Below, piece by piece: positions 7,217 through 7,927 of a stretch of 7,927 bases of DNA. The translations under genes were made by a program, and so were the position numbers. The stretch's first letter is position 1. Each line of letters begins with the position of its first letter. This stretch comes from OMOG01 sp041485845 (GTDB lineage Bacteria; Acidobacteriota; Terriglobia; Bryobacterales; Bryobacteraceae), in the NCBI GenBank assembly GCA_041485845.1, contig JBGPKH010000421.1:1-7927 (forward strand), read 5' to 3'. The notes beneath the pieces were generated by a model, which saw only the letters and a program-made list of their open reading frames with translations, was not told the origin of the DNA and made no database searches.

Positions 7217-7411
7217 GGCGACTGCCTGCTCACGCTCTCCGGCCGCTCCGCTTATGTGTCCGGCTGCGCCTGGTCCCCCGACGGCCGCCGCGTGCTCTCC
7301 CCATCTTTAGACAACTCGCTGAAGATCTGGGATGCGGCCACCGGCCACTGCCGCGGCCACGCTTCTGTGTCCGATTGCGCCTGGTCCCCCGACGGCCGCC
7401 GCGCAATCCTT
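7217..7411 (+). pseudogene. WD40-repeat gene fragment, broken by frame change
   Basis: In this frame the sequence encodes about one and a half WD40 repeats: GDCLLTLSG, then CAWSPDGRRVLSPSLDNS with LKIWDAATGHC, then a second CAWSPDGRR. The second unit follows the first by 111 nt, or 37 codons, instead of the usual 42 or so residues, as if about five residues (the LLTLS part) were lost in frame. After the second SPDGRR, near 7405, the frame stops resembling WD40; the next recognisable protein sequence is one frame over. Upstream there is no WD40 sequence and no credible start with a ribosome site; the frame runs back only into the tandem repeats. WD40 repeats form beta-propellers for protein binding, often at the C-terminus of bacterial STAND NTPases or kinases. 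I read this as a remnant, though an assembly frameshift is possible. Confidence 0.6.
7240..7287 (+). repeat. WD40-coding DNA repeat, copy 1 of the separated pair
   Basis: This 48-bp stretch matches 7787-7834 at 46 positions, and its last 37 bp (7251-7287) are identical to 7798-7834. A third, more diverged copy lies at 7362-7403. The copies encode the GH(S)-YVSGCAWSPDGR part of a WD40 repeat. They lie in different frames relative to each other, so they are substrates for recombination more than one intact array. Confidence 0.85.
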
Positions 7412-7927
7412 GGGCTACCCGGCGCCGCCCGCCACGGGCTTTCAACTGCCCGGCGCCGACTTGTGGGGGCTGGAGGTAGACCACGCCGGCCCTGGTTTAC
7501 TCGACGTGAGCAACCTGAACGTGAAGGGCGCCCGCATCGCCAATACCTTTTGGCGTCGTTGCCGGCTCTCCGGCGCCGATTTCTCTTCCGCCGATGCGCA
7601 GCGTGGCGAATGGCAGGATTGCGATCTGTCGGGGTCCTGTTGGCAGGGGGCGGACCTGGAGGCCGGTCTGTTCCGGCGATGCGAATTGGCGGACGCCGAT
7701 TATTCGGATACCCACCTCCACCGGACGAGGTGGTTGCTCTGTCAACAGCCGTCTGCCGGCAAACCAGGCCAGCTCCAGTTGCAGATCGGCCACTCCTCTT
7801 ATGTGTCCGGCTGCGCCTGGTCCCCCGACGGCCGTCAGGTCACGGCCTTCTTTGAACACCGCGACTCGCGCCGTGGCGAGCGCTCGCGCTCTGCCGAACA
7901 GGAAGTTTGTGACGCCGATTGTAAACC
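7332..7927 (+). CDS. pentapeptide-repeat protein with WD40 piece, partial at right edge (possible gene remnant)
   Basis: This frame is open from an ATG at 7332 to the window edge (198 codons). Only the part from about 7410 looks like real protein. Residues 57-136 can be read as 16 unbroken five-residue units with a hydrophobic centre, for example CRLSG ADFSS, CDLSG SCWQG, ADLEA GLFRR and CELAD ADYSD. This is the pentapeptide-repeat pattern that folds as a right-handed quadrilateral beta-helix, here about four turns. Residues 152-168 (IGHSSYV to SPDGR) are half a WD40 repeat, after which resemblance ends. The first 26 residues overlap the WD40 fragment in another frame and look like out-of-frame WD40 sequence, so ATG 7332 is probably not an original start. 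Together with the preceding fragment this suggests a recombined or decayed WD40/pentapeptide gene. No function can be assigned. Confidence 0.45.
   Translation, partial: MRPPATAAATLLCPIAPGPPTAAAQSLGYPAPPATGFQLPGADLWGLEVDHAGPGLLDVSNLNVKGARIANTFWRRCRLSGADFSSADAQRGEWQDCDLSGSCWQGADLEAGLFRRCELADADYSDTHLHRTRWLLCQQPSAGKPGQLQLQIGHSSYVSGCAWSPDGRQVTAFFEHRDSRRGERSRSAEQEVCDADCK
7787..7834 (+). repeat. WD40-coding DNA repeat, copy 2 of the separated pair
   Basis: Partner of 7240-7287 (46 of 48 bases match; 37 consecutive identical). It is read in the same frame as the pentapeptide repeats just before it. The similarity to WD40 stops directly after the repeat, at the same SPDGR point where the copy at 7362-7403 also breaks off. 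Confidence 0.85.

Noticed and set aside
7497..7859. Minus-strand open frame (120 codons) opposite the pentapeptide region
   Set aside because: The plus-strand frame has a strict five-residue periodicity over 80 residues, which is better evidence of coding than this motif-free frame.
7876..7887. Perfect 12-bp palindrome GCGAGCGCTCGC, considered as a terminator or protein-binding site
   Set aside because: Too short, without a T-tract, and palindromes of this kind are common by chance in GC-rich DNA.

Overview
The window is GC-rich bacterial DNA. It looks like an acidobacterium, most likely of the Solibacter/Bryobacter type. This is an inference from style: a Ser/Thr kinase joined to tandem putative-Ig domains, a caspase-like domain fused to a formylglycine-generating-enzyme (FGE) domain, and WD40 repeats with nearly identical DNA. 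No marker gene is present to prove it.

Positions 1-7054 hold three genes on the minus strand, packed with gaps of 10 and 16 nt and apparently forming one leftward operon. In order of transcription they are: (i) a 1741-residue transmembrane Ser/Thr kinase with an intact catalytic domain, about 19 TPR-like units, one membrane helix, three putative-Ig domains and an unrecognised C-terminal domain; (ii) a 501-residue exported protein made of a caspase fold and an FGE-sulfatase fold, both lacking the expected catalytic residues; (iii) the start of an exported, probably beta-barrel, envelope protein cut by the left edge. A good sigma70-type promoter (TAGACG, 17 bp, TATAAT) lies just upstream of the kinase gene. 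I see no terminator between the genes.

Positions 7055-7207 are intergenic and hold this promoter and three successive short tandem duplications (2 x 10, about 2 x 13.5 and 2 x 18 bp).

Positions 7217-7927 (plus strand, divergent) contain pieces of WD40 repeats in one frame, then a clear run of pentapeptide repeats and another WD40 piece in the next frame. This looks like a decayed or recombined WD40/pentapeptide gene. The open frame runs off the right edge, so a live gene cannot be excluded.

As a working idea, the operon encodes an envelope signalling unit: the kinase carries its Ig domains outside the cytoplasmic membrane, the exported pseudo-caspase/FGE protein shares that compartment and could be a ligand or scaffold, and the third product is an outer-membrane partner. 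No tRNA, rRNA, CRISPR array or insertion sequence was recognised.
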